The notes beneath the pieces are model-generated. The model did not search any database. It worked only from the letters and a program-made list of their open reading frames with translations, and was not told the origin of the DNA. This document shows positions 42,643 through 51,760 of a stretch of DNA of 64,000 bases, in pieces. Both the position numbers and the translations under genes were made by a program. Position 1 is the stretch's first letter; each line of letters opens with the position of its first letter. The stretch comes from an uncultured Mordavella sp. (GTDB lineage Bacteria; Bacillota; Clostridia; Lachnospirales; Lachnospiraceae), in assembly GCA_902406105.1 (NCBI GenBank), contig CABPCP010000005.1, positions 1-64,000 on the forward strand, read 5' to 3'.

Positions 42643-44545
42643 ATACCCCTCCCAGGTATATTAACAACACCGATATATCCGCCGGAGAGACCCCGGATAT
42701 CCTGGACGCCTGTCCGATCGAAACAGGACGGTACTCTTTCAGTTTCTGGACCGCCTCGATCCTGAGACTGTTAACTTTATCGTAATCAATATCCTCTGGT
42801 ATCCGCTTCTTCTCTAATTTCTGGAATTGTTCTACCTGCTTTTCCTGCCGTTTGATATATCCCTCATATTTAATAGAAATATTTACCTGTTCCCCTATTT
42901 CTTCACTCAGATCTGGTGGAAAAACTGGTCTGTCAGAATCTAAAGGCCCCAGGATCTCATAAGAAAGTTCCGGCCTGCGGATCAATTCCGCAAGTGTGAT
43001 CCCTGAAGACAGGGGAGTACTATTATATTGTTTCAGCATCTCATTTACAGAAGAACTGGTTCCAATATTCGTATGCTGCAATCGGTGTATCTCTTCCGCA
43101 ATATATTGTTCTTTCTTTAACAATCTTTCATAACGTTCCCGGCTGATCAGCCCAACCTGGTATCCTTTTTCTGTCAGCCGCTGATCCGCATTGTCCTGCC
43201 TTAGCAGCAGGCGGTATTCCGCGCGGGAGGTCATCATCCGGTAAGGCTCTTTACTTTCCTTTGTAACAAGGTCATCGATCAGGACGCCGATATAGGCTTC
43301 CGAGCGATCGATGATCAGCGGCTCTTTCCCCTGAAGTTTCAGAGCGGCATTGATTCCCGCTACCAGTCCTTGAGCGGCAGCCTCCTCATAACCAGAACTT
43401 CCGTTGAATTGTCCTCCGCTGAAAAGTCCTTCTATATTCCGGAATTCCAGGGACGGCTTCAACTGTCTGGCGTCTATACAATCGTATTCGATAGCGTAAG
43501 CGTTCCTTACGATCCTTACATGCTCAAGACCTGGAACCGTCCGATACATCTCATACTGAACATCTTCCGGAAGAGAACTGGACATTCCTCCGATATACAT
43601 CTCATTGGTCTCCAAGCCTTCCGGTTCGATAAATACCTGATGCCTGTTTTTATCCGCGAATTTCACAACCTTATCTTCAATAGAAGGACAGTATCTGGGG
43701 CCCGTTCCCTCGATCATTCCGGAGAAGAGAGGAGAGCGGTCCAGATTATTCCGGATGATCTCATGGGTCTTCTCGTTGGTATAAGTAAGCCAGCAGGAAA
43801 CCTGATCGATCTGTACGTCTTCGGGATCCGTGGTAAAGGAAAAAGGCACAATACGCTCATCTCCAAATTGTTCTTCCATTTTAGAAAAATCTACAGAATT
43901 ACGGTCGATCCTGGCAGGAGTCCCTGTTTTAAAACGGTACATTTTGATTCCCATTTCTTTTAAGCAGTCTGTCAAATGATTGGCCGCCTGCAGTCCGTTT
44001 GGTCCCGTATTCGTACTGACGTCCCCGTAGATACAGCGGGATTTCAGATAAGTTCCGGTACATAAGATAACGGCACGGCAGGGAAAGATCATACCAGAAT
44101 AAATCTGGACTCCAGTCACTTTCCCATCCTCCGTTAATATATTTACTACTTCCGCCTGCTTGATCTCCAGATTCTCCTGATTCTCCAGAACTTGGCGCAT
44201 AGTCCGGCTGTAACGGTTCTTATCCGCCTGCGCCCGAAGGGAATGTACCGCCGGGCCTTTGGAACGGTTCAGCATTTTGGACTGGATAAAGGTGCGGTCG
44301 ATCACCTTCCCCATCTCCCCGCCAAGGGCGTCCACCTCTCTTACCAGATGACCCTTGGAACTTCCTCCAATGTTAGGATTGCAGGGCATCAAAGCAATAC
44401 TGTCGATGCTGACTGTAAATACGATCGTACGGAACCCAAGCCGCGCACAGGCAAGAGCCGCTTCACATCCGGCATGTCCCGCTCCGATCACAGCTACATC
44501 ATAGCGGTCTTTACTTTCCCATACAGAATTTGCTGAATATTTCAT
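42626..44545 (-). CDS. mnmG: tRNA uridine-5-carboxymethylaminomethyl modification enzyme MnmG
   Basis: 639 residues. FAD-binding [17 protein letters not shown] near the N-terminus, [24 protein letters not shown], and the conserved [30 protein letters not shown] near residue 375. With MnmE it installs cmnm5 on U34 of tRNAs reading split codon boxes. The start overlaps the mnmE 3' end by 35 bp. AGGTGAAG is about 10-12 bases from the ATG. Confidence 0.96.
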   Translation of the reverse strand: MKYSANSVWESKDRYDVAVIGAGHAGCEAALACARLGFRTIVFTVSIDSIALMPCNPNIGGSSKGHLVREVDALGGEMGKVIDRTFIQSKMLNRSKGPAVHSLRAQADKNRYSRTMRQVLENQENLEIKQAEVVNILTEDGKVTGVQIYSGMIFPCRAVILCTGTYLKSRCIYGDVSTNTGPNGLQAANHLTDCLKEMGIKMYRFKTGTPARIDRNSVDFSKMEEQFGDERIVPFSFTTDPEDVQIDQVSCWLTYTNEKTHEIIRNNLDRSPLFSGMIEGTGPRYCPSIEDKVVKFADKNRHQVFIEPEGLETNEMYIGGMSSSLPEDVQYEMYRTVPGLEHVRIVRNAYAIEYDCIDARQLKPSLEFRNIEGLFSGGQFNGSSGYEEAAAQGLVAGINAALKLQGKEPLIIDRSEAYIGVLIDDLVTKESKEPYRMMTSRAEYRLLLRQDNADQRLTEKGYQVGLISRERYERLLKKEQYIAEEIHRLQHTNIGTSSSVNEMLKQYNSTPLSSGITLAELIRRPELSYEILGPLDSDRPVFPPDLSEEIGEQVNISIKYEGYIKRQEKQVEQFQKLEKKRIPEDIDYDKVNSLRIEAVQKLKEYRPVSIGQASRISGVSPADISVLLIYLGGVYGKEK

Positions 44546-45935
44546 TTATCAAATCTTCACCTACCGTTTCCCCTGTGATACTTCCAAGCTCTTCATACGC
44601 ATCCATCAGATCGATGGAATAAAAATCCTCCGGCATCCCAGCTTCAATACTCTCATTTACCTTTTGCAGAGAATGAAGGGCATTTTCCAGAGCCGTCTTA
44701 TGCCGGATATTTGTAATATAAATCTCATCATTAAATGAAAGTTTTCCTGCAAAAAACAATTTCTCAATAACCCTCTCAAATTCATCAATTCCGAGAATTT
44801 TCTTGGCTGAAATCTCAATTATAGGTAGATTCTCCAGGAATCCTTTCGTAAATTTTGCAGGATTTATTGCAAATAGAGTTTTCTTAATATCCTCAGCCGT
44901 TACCAGCATATCCAGATCGCTTTTATTTAACAAGATGACAGAAGGTTTTCTTTCTATCATTTTCAAAATATCCAGATCATTTTCATCCAGCCCAGTGGAG
45001 GCGTCAATAACACAAATCAAAAGGTCCGCTTTCTCCGCATACTCCCTTGCCCTGTCTACACCGATCTTTTCCACAATATCGTCCGTCTGGCGGATTCCCG
45101 CGGTATCCAGAACATTCAAAGATATACCTTTCAGATTAATATGTTCTTCTAAAACATCCCTAGTGGTTCCGGCAATGTCTGTGACAATGGCCCGTTCCTC
45201 GCCTGTAAGCACATTCAGAAGAGAGGATTTCCCCACGTTTGGTTTTCCCAGAATCACCGTCTGGATTCCTTCTTTGATCATCTTTCCATCATCGTAAGTA
45301 TCCAGAAGCTTTCGGATCTGATCCAGCAATTCGTCCGTTACAGCATGAAGTTCTTCTCCATAATGATCTACGCTGATGTGTTCCGGATCATCCAATGCAG
45401 TCTCAATAAAAGCTGTATGGTAAATTATTTTATTTCTTATATCACTTATTTTTTTCTTTATATTCCCTTTTAGCTGGCTGATAGAACTTTGCAGCGCATA
45501 TTCATTCTTGGAAGTGATCAAATCGCCAACCGCCTCTGCCTGAGACAGATCCAGCTTTCCATTGAGAAAAGCGCGTTTTGTAAATTCCCCTGGCTCCGCA
45601 GGCCTTGCGCCGGCATGGATCAAAGTTTCCAAAACCCTTTTTACTACATAGACGCCGCCATGGCAGTTTACTTCTACCGTATCTTCACCGGTATAGGTAT
45701 GAGGACCCCGCATGAGCATGACCAGAACCTCATCGATCATTTCCTCCTGGTCAAAGATATGTCCATAATGAATGGTGTGGGACTGTTGGGAAGAGAGTGT
45801 CTTTTCCTTCTTCCCATGATACACTTTATCAATGATCTTAAACGAATCCGGTCCCGTCATTCTCACAATTCCAATGCCTGAATTGCTCATCCCTGTTGAG
45901 ATCGCGGCGATCGTCTCAGAAAAAAGACTTTCCAT
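44511..45935 (-). CDS. mnmE: tRNA modification GTPase MnmE (TrmE/ThdF)
   Basis: 474 residues: N-terminal folate-binding domain ([24 protein letters not shown]), helical domain, inserted G domain with P-loop [12 protein letters not shown] (~223-234), TTR switch in [12 protein letters not shown], and NKSD, and the C-terminal FCMGK, a variant of the conserved CxGK catalytic motif. Works with MnmG on tRNA U34. ATG 45935 is chosen for AAGGAGGGGG just upstream. Unusually the jag-yidC cluster is not directly upstream; a three-gene operon intervenes. Confidence 0.96.
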   Translation of the reverse strand: MESLFSETIAAISTGMSNSGIGIVRMTGPDSFKIIDKVYHGKKEKTLSSQQSHTIHYGHIFDQEEMIDEVLVMLMRGPHTYTGEDTVEVNCHGGVYVVKRVLETLIHAGARPAEPGEFTKRAFLNGKLDLSQAEAVGDLITSKNEYALQSSISQLKGNIKKKISDIRNKIIYHTAFIETALDDPEHISVDHYGEELHAVTDELLDQIRKLLDTYDDGKMIKEGIQTVILGKPNVGKSSLLNVLTGEERAIVTDIAGTTRDVLEEHINLKGISLNVLDTAGIRQTDDIVEKIGVDRAREYAEKADLLICVIDASTGLDENDLDILKMIERKPSVILLNKSDLDMLVTAEDIKKTLFAINPAKFTKGFLENLPIIEISAKKILGIDEFERVIEKLFFAGKLSFNDEIYITNIRHKTALENALHSLQKVNESIEAGMPEDFYSIDLMDAYEELGSITGETVGEDLINEIFSKFCMGK

Positions 45936-46011
45936 AAGCCCCCTCCTTTCCCTTCCATCCAATGTTCTTATTATAAGGTTTTTGCGGAAACTTGTAAACG
46001 TTAGATTACGG

Positions 46012-46061
46012 TTGACTTAAATCTCTTTTAAATCTATAATTGTATACAAATACATATACAA
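46012..46061 (+). promoter_or_regulatory. Promoter and palindromic operator of the GntR operon
   Basis: TTGACT (46012-46017), a 17-bp spacer and TATAAT (46035-46040). Overlapping the -10 end is TTGTATACAA (46040-46049), a perfect palindrome, with a further half-site TATACAA (46055-46061). The location suggests repression by the GntR protein encoded 19 bp downstream. Confidence 0.78.
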
Positions 46062-46079
46062 TAGTGAAGGGGAAGGAAC

Positions 46080-46727
46080 ATGGCTTTAAAACAAATCGGA
46101 AATAAGAAATCCTTGTCCCAGCGTGCCTATGAAATATTGAAGGAAGCGATCGTGACCGGAGAATTCCTTCAAGGCCAGATTCTCACGGAAGAACAATTAG
46201 CCCAAGAACTGGCTATCAGCCGGACTCCGGTAAGATCGGCCGTAAAGCAATTAGAGTATGAAGGGTTAGTAGAGATAAATTCCTCCAGAAGTATTGTGGT
46301 GGCAAAGATCACAGAAAAAGACATCAAAGACGCTGTCCAGGCCAGGAATCTGGTAGAAGTAGAAGTAGCTGGGATACTTGCGGAATCCGCCTCCAAAGAA
46401 CAGTGTGAAGAATTAAGAAAAATTATCCAGCTCCAGAAAGAATCATTTCTAAATCACAAGAATATCGACCTGATCGAGTACGAATGTCTATTTCATACAA
46501 AGATCGGCCAGTTCTGCGGAAATATATGGTTTGAGAAACTTCTGACTAATATTGCGCTTTTGCAGAAGAGAGTCCTTATTCTCGGCGGAAAATTCGAGAA
46601 CAACTGGGAGGAAGCCATAGAAGAACATTTAAAGATCACAGAACTTTTAGAAAACCACGACACATCAGGGGTAAAAGAGCTGATGGCAGTCCACATCAAG
46701 AATGGCCAGCCAGTTCTAAAAATATAG
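46080..46727 (+). CDS. GntR-family (FadR/FCD type) transcriptional regulator
   Basis: 215 residues: N-terminal winged helix-turn-helix (SLSQRAYEILKEAIVTGEFLQGQILTEEQLAQELAISRTPVRSAVKQLEYEGLVEI, ~13-67), then an all-helical FCD effector domain with AVQARNLVEVEVAGILAE and LIEYECLFHTKIGQFCGNIW, ending in the histidine-containing EAIEEHLKITELL. FCD regulators usually sense small carboxylic acids via a bound metal. First gene of an operon with a cyclodeaminase-like enzyme and a 2-hydroxyacid dehydrogenase; likely autoregulated. Confidence 0.93.
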   Translation: MALKQIGNKKSLSQRAYEILKEAIVTGEFLQGQILTEEQLAQELAISRTPVRSAVKQLEYEGLVEINSSRSIVVAKITEKDIKDAVQARNLVEVEVAGILAESASKEQCEELRKIIQLQKESFLNHKNIDLIEYECLFHTKIGQFCGNIWFEKLLTNIALLQKRVLILGGKFENNWEEAIEEHLKITELLENHDTSGVKELMAVHIKNGQPVLKI

Positions 46728-46751
46728 TGCCAAAAAGGAAGGAGAAAAACT

Positions 46752-47738
46752 ATGCTGTTATTATCAAGAGAGGACATTAAAAAAGTATTTACCATCAAAG
46801 ATGCTATCGAAGCAGACAAATATGCTTTCACTCTGGTGGTAGACGGAAAATGTGAAGCGCCGCTGCGTACCAATATCCAGGCTCCTAAATACGACGGATG
46901 TTTCTTGTTTATGCCTGCTTACGTAAGTGAAATGGACACTGCTTCTTTGAAGATCATCAACATTTTCCCTCACAATATCGACCAGGGAAAACCATCCTCA
47001 CCGGCTCAGGTTCTTTTGATCGACGGAACTACCGGGATTGTGACCGCTGTCCTGGACGGAACCTATGTGACGCAGCTTCGGACAGGAGCCGCCTCTGGGG
47101 CCGCTTTTGATGTGCTAGCTAAGAAAGACTGTAAGATCGGCGCTCTAATTGGAACCGGGGGCCAGGCCGCGACTCAGTTGGAAGCCATGATAGCAGTCAG
47201 AGATCTGGAAGAAGCCCGGGTATTCGATTTGAATTTGGAAAGAACAAAAGAATTTGCCGCAAGGATGCAGGAAGAATTAAAAGACTACGGCACTAAGATC
47301 ATTCCTGTAAATAGTTCTGACGAGGCTGTAGACAACGCAGATCTTGTGATCACCGTCACTCCATCCTCCAAACCTGTATTTGACGCGTCCAAGATCAAAG
47401 CAGGCGCCACCATAAGCTGTGTTGGCGCCTATCAGCCTCACATGCAGGAAATGGATCCCGCCATCCTGACCCGCGCTTCCAAACTCTATTTTGACTCGGA
47501 AGAGGCCGTCCTGTCTGAATCAGGAGACATTCTGATCCCTCTTGAGGACGGCACCATCACAAAAGATGATTTTACAGGCGATCTGGGACAAGTGATAAAA
47601 GGAGAGTTGGTTGGAAGAGAGAACGATGAAGAAATCATCGTATTTGAAACTGTAGGAGTCGCCACACAGGACCTGGTAGCGGCCAGGAGAATCTATGACA
47701 AGGCTGTAGAAGCAGGCGTTGGCATTAACTGGGAGTAA
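46752..47738 (+). CDS. Ornithine cyclodeaminase/mu-crystallin family dehydrogenase
   Basis: 328 residues. N-terminal substrate domain with LSREDIKKVFTIKDAIEADKYAF and APLRTNIQAPKYDGCFLFMPAY, then the conserved TAVLDGTYVTQLRTGAASGAAFDVLAKKD and a Rossmann NAD(P) site ALIGTGGQAATQLEAM. Family members are NAD-dependent deaminases, imine reductases or amino-acid dehydrogenases, so the exact substrate (ornithine, alanine, a cyclic imine) cannot be assigned. GGAAGGAG precedes the ATG. 24 bp after the regulator gene. Confidence 0.9.
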   Translation: MLLLSREDIKKVFTIKDAIEADKYAFTLVVDGKCEAPLRTNIQAPKYDGCFLFMPAYVSEMDTASLKIINIFPHNIDQGKPSSPAQVLLIDGTTGIVTAVLDGTYVTQLRTGAASGAAFDVLAKKDCKIGALIGTGGQAATQLEAMIAVRDLEEARVFDLNLERTKEFAARMQEELKDYGTKIIPVNSSDEAVDNADLVITVTPSSKPVFDASKIKAGATISCVGAYQPHMQEMDPAILTRASKLYFDSEEAVLSESGDILIPLEDGTITKDDFTGDLGQVIKGELVGRENDEEIIVFETVGVATQDLVAARRIYDKAVEAGVGINWE

Positions 47739-47771
47739 TCCATTTCAGAAATATACAAAAGGAGCAGCAGC

Positions 47772-48683
47772 ATGAAGCGAAAAGTAGTAGTGATCGGACT
47801 TGGACATTTGGGAGCTCATGTTATGGAAATCCTGGCTCTTCGTGGAATCGCGGATGAACTTGTAGGCATCGATTATAATAAAGAAAAGGAATGGGGAGAA
47901 ATCCAGGATCTGGCAGATATGATGCCTTACCTGGATAAGCAGACTTTGATCCGCAGGGGAAGTTATGAAGACTTGGCTGACGCGGAGATTGCCGTATTGA
48001 CCGCCTGTGGAAAAATCTGCGATGAAGATAGGCTTCAGGAGCTTTCCGGATCGATCGCTGTGATCGATCAAATTCTTCCGGAAATCCAAAAAAATCATTT
48101 TAAGGGAACCATGGTGGTCTTAACGAATCCGTGCGACCTGATCGCATATTATGTAAGCAGACACATTGACGCCAAAGTTATCGGAACTGGAACAGCTCTT
48201 GATTCCGCCCGCCTTCGGGCAAGAGTTGCCAAAGCACTTAACTTAGCCCCTTCTGATATCCACGGATACTGTATTGGGGAACATGGAGACAGTCAGACCA
48301 TTCTTTGGTCCCAGACAAGAGCAGGGGCAATTCCTGTCGATCACCTTCTGACCAAAGACCAGAAGGAAGAGATTGAAAAGGAAACCATCACCGCAGGATG
48401 TGAAATCGCTCTTCACAAAGGAAGCACAGAATTTGGAATCGGAATGGCCGCCTGTCAGATCATTCAGGCGATCTTAAAAGATGAACGTAAGATTCTTCCC
48501 TGTTCTGTAGATCCTAAGGGAAAATACGGGCAGAGCGGACTCTTCACCAGCGTTCCATGTGTCATTTCCAAAGAAGGCGCAAAACCTATGGAAGAACTAG
48601 AACTTTCAGAATCGGAAAGAAAACGGTTCCTAGAGAGCTGCCAAATGCTGAAGACCATAATCCAAGATCAGATAAAGTGCTGA
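47772..48683 (+). CDS. Lactate/2-hydroxyacid dehydrogenase family protein
   Basis: 303 residues of the L-LDH/L-2-hydroxyisocaproate dehydrogenase fold: Rossmann VVVIGLGHLGAHVMEIL with Asp after VGID, TNPCDLIAYY, catalytic Asp and Arg in GTALDSARLR, and catalytic His in GEHGDSQTI (~171). The mobile substrate loop (TACGKICDEDRLQELSG) differs from lactate enzymes, suggesting a bulkier 2-keto acid; this is inference. With the cyclodeaminase-like enzyme it may interconvert amino acid, keto acid and hydroxy acid. 33 bp after that gene and followed by a terminator. Confidence 0.88.
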   Translation: MKRKVVVIGLGHLGAHVMEILALRGIADELVGIDYNKEKEWGEIQDLADMMPYLDKQTLIRRGSYEDLADAEIAVLTACGKICDEDRLQELSGSIAVIDQILPEIQKNHFKGTMVVLTNPCDLIAYYVSRHIDAKVIGTGTALDSARLRARVAKALNLAPSDIHGYCIGEHGDSQTILWSQTRAGAIPVDHLLTKDQKEEIEKETITAGCEIALHKGSTEFGIGMAACQIIQAILKDERKILPCSVDPKGKYGQSGLFTSVPCVISKEGAKPMEELELSESERKRFLESCQMLKTIIQDQIKC

Positions 48684-48684
48684 T

Positions 48685-48718
48685 AAAAAAGGAAGAGATG
48701 AAAACTCTCTTCCTTTTT
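48685..48718. terminator. Bidirectional terminator between the dehydrogenase gene and jag
   Basis: AAAAAAGGAAGAG (48685-48697) and CTCTTCCTTTTT (48707-48718) pair around a 9-nt loop; A- and T-runs on both sides suit both convergent genes. Confidence 0.85.
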
Positions 48719-48735
48719 ATCTTCATTCTTTGTGA

Positions 48736-49569
48736 TCATCTGCGTACCAGAGTTACAACCACTCTGCGGTAAGGTTCTTCCCCTTCACTATGGGTAGAAA
48801 CCGCGGGATCGGACTGCAGCGCTGAATGGATGATTCTTCTTTCATATGGATTCATTGGTTCTAACGCTACCGTTCTTCTGGTCCTTTTTACTTTGCTGGC
48901 GATATTCTTTGCCAGATTCTCCAAAGTTTCTTTCCTTCTTCTCCGGTAATCCTCTGTATCCAGCTTCACTCTTACATAACCGCTCTGCATTTTATTTGCT
49001 ACTCTATTAGTAAGATACTGGAGAGAATCTAAGGTCTGTCCCCTTTTTCCGATGAGGATTCCCATATTTTTTCCATCCATATTGATGCAAAGAGCGCCTT
49101 CCTCATCTACTTTGGCGGTTACTTCTACATCTTCCATATGCATAGCTTCCAGGACGCCCTGCACAAATTTCCTGCAGGTCTCTATGGTAATCTCTTCTAC
49201 TGGAGCAAGCTCGATCTCTTTTTCCTTCTCTGCAGGCTTTTCTGCTTTTTCTTTCTTTTCTTCTGTCTCTGGTTCTCTATGTTCTTTGTGATGAGAAGTC
49301 TTCTTCTGTTTTCTTTTCTCCGGCCGATTTGACTCTTTCTTTTTCTCAGGCTGTTCTTCCGGCTGTACTTTTTCTTTTTCCGGCTCAGGAACCACCTGCT
49401 TTTTGCGGGCTTTGATCACTGCCTGCTTCATTCCGATTCCAAGGAATCCGGCACTTCCTTTTTCCACTACGATATAGTCTAACTGATCACTGGTAACACC
49501 AAGTTCAACTAAAGCGTCTGTGATCGCATCGTCCAGTGTTTTCGCTGATACAGTAATATACTCATCCAT
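48736..49569 (-). CDS. jag: RNA-binding protein Jag/KhpB
   Basis: 277 residues: Jag_N domain (MDEYITVSAKTLDDAITDALVELGVTSDQLDYIVVEKGSAGFLGIGMKQAVIKARK), a ~60-residue Lys/Glu-rich linker, a KH domain with ILIGKRGQTLDSLQYLTNRVAN (~172-195), and a C-terminal R3H domain (AVALEPMNPYERRIIHSALQ...THSEGEEPYRRVVV). Binds RNA and influences cell division and elongation in Firmicutes. It follows yidC by 14 bp in the rpmH-rnpA-yidD-yidC-jag cluster. Confidence 0.95.
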   Translation of the reverse strand: MDEYITVSAKTLDDAITDALVELGVTSDQLDYIVVEKGSAGFLGIGMKQAVIKARKKQVVPEPEKEKVQPEEQPEKKKESNRPEKRKQKKTSHHKEHREPETEEKKEKAEKPAEKEKEIELAPVEEITIETCRKFVQGVLEAMHMEDVEVTAKVDEEGALCINMDGKNMGILIGKRGQTLDSLQYLTNRVANKMQSGYVRVKLDTEDYRRRRKETLENLAKNIASKVKRTRRTVALEPMNPYERRIIHSALQSDPAVSTHSEGEEPYRRVVVTLVRR

Positions 49570-49583
49570 TACAAGCGCCCCCT

Positions 49584-50651
49584 CTATTTATTTTCATTAA
49601 ATTTCTTTACCATATTAGCTTTTGCGGCAAGACTTCCTTCTTTTGCGTACTGCATATTTGCTCTTGCCTTCTCTACTTTTTCTTCTCTTTCCTTTTCGCT
49701 CAGAGAAGAGGCCTGTCTTTTTGCGGAATCTCTCAGACTTTTTGTATTTGTCTGAGCCATGGCATTGATCCGTTCCGCTTTCTCTCCGCGTTTCTTTTGT
49801 TTCTTTTCCGCTTTCTCTTTATTTTTCTCGATCAGCTCATCAACAGAAATCTTGGAAAGATGTTTATTAATGAAAATCTGCTGGATACATCTTACTACCG
49901 CGCTGACGATCCAGTAAAGACCAATACCTGTAGGCAATGTAAATACAATATATAAGGAAAACAACGGCATCGTTACATTCATTGTTTTCATAGTGCTGGC
50001 CATCGGATTATCTTTATCGATCACATTTCCTGATATAGCCTGGCTTAATCTGATACTTCCATACTGTGTAAGAGCAGAAAGCACGGGAAGCAAGATGGCT
50101 GTAACAATGATTACCGCAGGCGCCGCTCCATACTCTCCGCTGTTTCTGATCATCGTCCAGGGTGAAATTGTCAGATCTGGAATCGTCAAAAATCTATTTA
50201 CGGCCGCCGGGGCATCCGCCATTGCCGGTACATAACTTTGAATATCATAAATAACCGGATAGAGAGCGAAAAGAAGGGGCATCTGGATCAACAGAGGAAG
50301 ACATCCGCTCATCATAGAACTTCCATACTTATCATAGACCTGCTGGATTTCTTCCTGCTGCTTCATCATAGAAGCCTGATCTCTTTTATTTCTATATTTC
50401 TTCTGAATTGCCTGAATCTCTGGATTCATAACAGAAGACATTTTAGACGTCCTCTGCTGTTTGATCGTAAGCGGCATCATACATGTGTATACGAGGATCG
50501 TATATAAAATAATTGATAAACCAACCAGACCATGATCGGATGGCAGCAAGCCGTCCAGCATAATATAGATACCATTCATTACTTTACCAAGTAATGTACA
50601 AATCTGCCCAACAATCGGCCAGTTTGCGGCAGTCAATAAACTTCCCGTCAT
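49584..50651 (-). CDS. yidC: Membrane protein insertase YidC/OxaA
   Basis: 355 residues, five predicted membrane segments with the YidC core: VGLSIILYTILVYTCMMPLTIKQQRTSKMSSVMNPEIQAIQKKYRNKRDQASMMKQQEEIQQVYDKYGSSMMSGCLPLLIQMPLLFALYPVI, which carries the conserved groove Arg. The C-terminal tail is very basic and may bind ribosomes. It inserts membrane proteins with or without Sec. ATG 50651 has GGAGG nine bases upstream. No lipoprotein Cys is seen, unlike Bacillus SpoIIIJ. Confidence 0.95.
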   Translation of the reverse strand: MTGSLLTAANWPIVGQICTLLGKVMNGIYIMLDGLLPSDHGLVGLSIILYTILVYTCMMPLTIKQQRTSKMSSVMNPEIQAIQKKYRNKRDQASMMKQQEEIQQVYDKYGSSMMSGCLPLLIQMPLLFALYPVIYDIQSYVPAMADAPAAVNRFLTIPDLTISPWTMIRNSGEYGAAPAVIIVTAILLPVLSALTQYGSIRLSQAISGNVIDKDNPMASTMKTMNVTMPLFSLYIVFTLPTGIGLYWIVSAVVRCIQQIFINKHLSKISVDELIEKNKEKAEKKQKKRGEKAERINAMAQTNTKSLRDSAKRQASSLSEKEREEKVEKARANMQYAKEGSLAAKANMVKKFNENK

Positions 50652-50683
50652 TCTTTCTTTCCTCCATTGCAATTATATTTCAT

Positions 50684-50896
50684 TTAAGGAACAGGGTCAT
50701 ATCCGCCTTTGGAAAATGGATTACAGCGCAGAATCCTCCATAATGCCATCAATCCGCCTTTGAAAGCGCCGTATTTCTCAACCGCCTCTAACGCGTACTG
50801 GGAACAAGTCGGATAAAACTTGCAGGTAGAATAACCCTTAAGAGCTGACAAATACTTTCGATAGAAACGGATACATGCAAGCATGATACTCTTCAT
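50684..50896 (-). CDS. yidD: Membrane protein insertion efficiency factor YidD
   Basis: 70 residues, the complete small family: [62 protein letters not shown], with three conserved Cys. It associates with the inner face of the membrane and assists YidC. It lies between rnpA (16 bp) and yidC (32 bp). AGGTGG is 11 bases from the ATG. Confidence 0.96.
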   Translation of the reverse strand: MKSIMLACIRFYRKYLSALKGYSTCKFYPTCSQYALEAVEKYGAFKGGLMALWRILRCNPFSKGGYDPVP

Positions 50897-50912
50897 AATG
50901 ATAATGCCACCT

Positions 50913-51248
50913 CTAATCTATGATCTTATGAAGACCTGCCAAATGAATCAGCGCACTTTCAATTTCATAGTATGTTTTTCCTTTTGCGCCTGCTCTCGCT
51001 ATCACAACAATATCTAATCCATGCTGAAACCGGTCTTCTTGCAGTCGATAACTCTCTCTGATCAATCTTGTCAAACGATGTCTTACAATACTGTTTCCTA
51101 CTTTTTTACTTACGGATATTCCTAATCTGTTCCGGTTTGTCTGATTTTCTGAAATATACATGACAAGGTATCTATTTGCGTATGACTTTCCTATTTTATA
51201 TACCTTCTGAAAATCTTTATTTTTCTTTAATGACTCGGAATATTCCAT
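50913..51248 (-). CDS. rnpA: Ribonuclease P protein component
   Basis: 111 residues: [27 protein letters not shown] and the RNR-type motif [30 protein letters not shown]. It aids RNase P RNA in trimming tRNA 5' ends. ATG 51248 (MEYSESLKK) is chosen since AGGAGA lies just upstream and it begins the conserved domain; a 13-codon upstream extension has no ribosome binding site. Confidence 0.95.
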   Translation of the reverse strand: MEYSESLKKNKDFQKVYKIGKSYANRYLVMYISENQTNRNRLGISVSKKVGNSIVRHRLTRLIRESYRLQEDRFQHGLDIVVIARAGAKGKTYYEIESALIHLAGLHKIID

Positions 51249-51299
51249 CTTTTCGATTCTCCTGTTTTTAAGAGAAGAAAAGGCCACATAGTATGCGGC

Positions 51300-51434
51300 C
51301 TAAGCTGATAACTGCTTTCTTCCTTTTGCTCTTCTGCTCGCAAGTACTTTTCTTCCACCTGCTGTGCTCATTCTCTTTCTAAAACCATGAACTTTAGATC
51401 TCTGTCTGTTTTTTGGCTGGAATGTCATTTTCAT
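51300..51434 (-). CDS. rpmH: 50S ribosomal protein L34
   Basis: 44 residues: [22 protein letters not shown], then [22 protein letters not shown] and TAG, the near-invariant L34 sequence. AAGGAGGTGG lies six bases before ATG 51434. First gene of the rpmH-rnpA-yidD-yidC-jag cluster, divergent from dnaA across the origin region. Confidence 0.97.
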   Translation of the reverse strand: MKMTFQPKNRQRSKVHGFRKRMSTAGGRKVLASRRAKGRKQLSA

Positions 51435-51565
51435 TGATATCCACCTCCTTATATTCTCTAAGGATTTCTCCTCATTTTATCCTTAAGACATCATTTTTGA
51501 TTATATTAAAAAACTACCTGTCCGTCAAGCAATTTCTGCATTTTTGCGGGATTGAGACATATTTT

Positions 51566-51684
51566 TTATCCACATTTTGTGGATAACTTGTTTAATTTAA
51601 GTGGATAATATGTGAATAATAAAATATTTTGATTTCTATTTTTCTAAATCACGCTGTTTTTACCTTTTGATAACTTTATCCACA
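51566..51684 (+). other. oriC: DnaA-box cluster upstream of dnaA (probable oriC part 1)
   Basis: Perfect DnaA boxes TTATCCACA at 51566-51574 and 51676-51684 and, on the other strand, 51578-51586 (facing the first with three bases between). One-mismatch boxes are at 51600-51608 and 51611-51619. A/T-rich sequence lies between and after them. The 326-bp rpmH-dnaA spacer holds this cluster and the dnaA promoter; nothing else is seen in it. Confidence 0.88.
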
Positions 51685-51695
51685 AGGATTAAAGA

Positions 51696-51724
51696 TTGCT
51701 TAAATTCACAATTTGATGTAGAAT
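51696..51724 (+). promoter_or_regulatory. Probable dnaA promoter
   Basis: TTGCTT (51696-51701), a 17-bp spacer and TAGAAT (51719-51724), 12 bp after the last DnaA box, which fits autoregulation by DnaA. Confidence 0.6.
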
Positions 51725-51760
51725 AGATAAGAGTAAATCATAGATTAGGAGTTTATCGCA

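Noticed and set aside
46752..48683. The cyclodeaminase-like gene as part of a staphyloferrin B-type (SbnA/SbnB) siderophore pathway
   Set aside because: No SbnA-like PLP synthase or siderophore synthetase is nearby; the partner is a hydroxyacid dehydrogenase.
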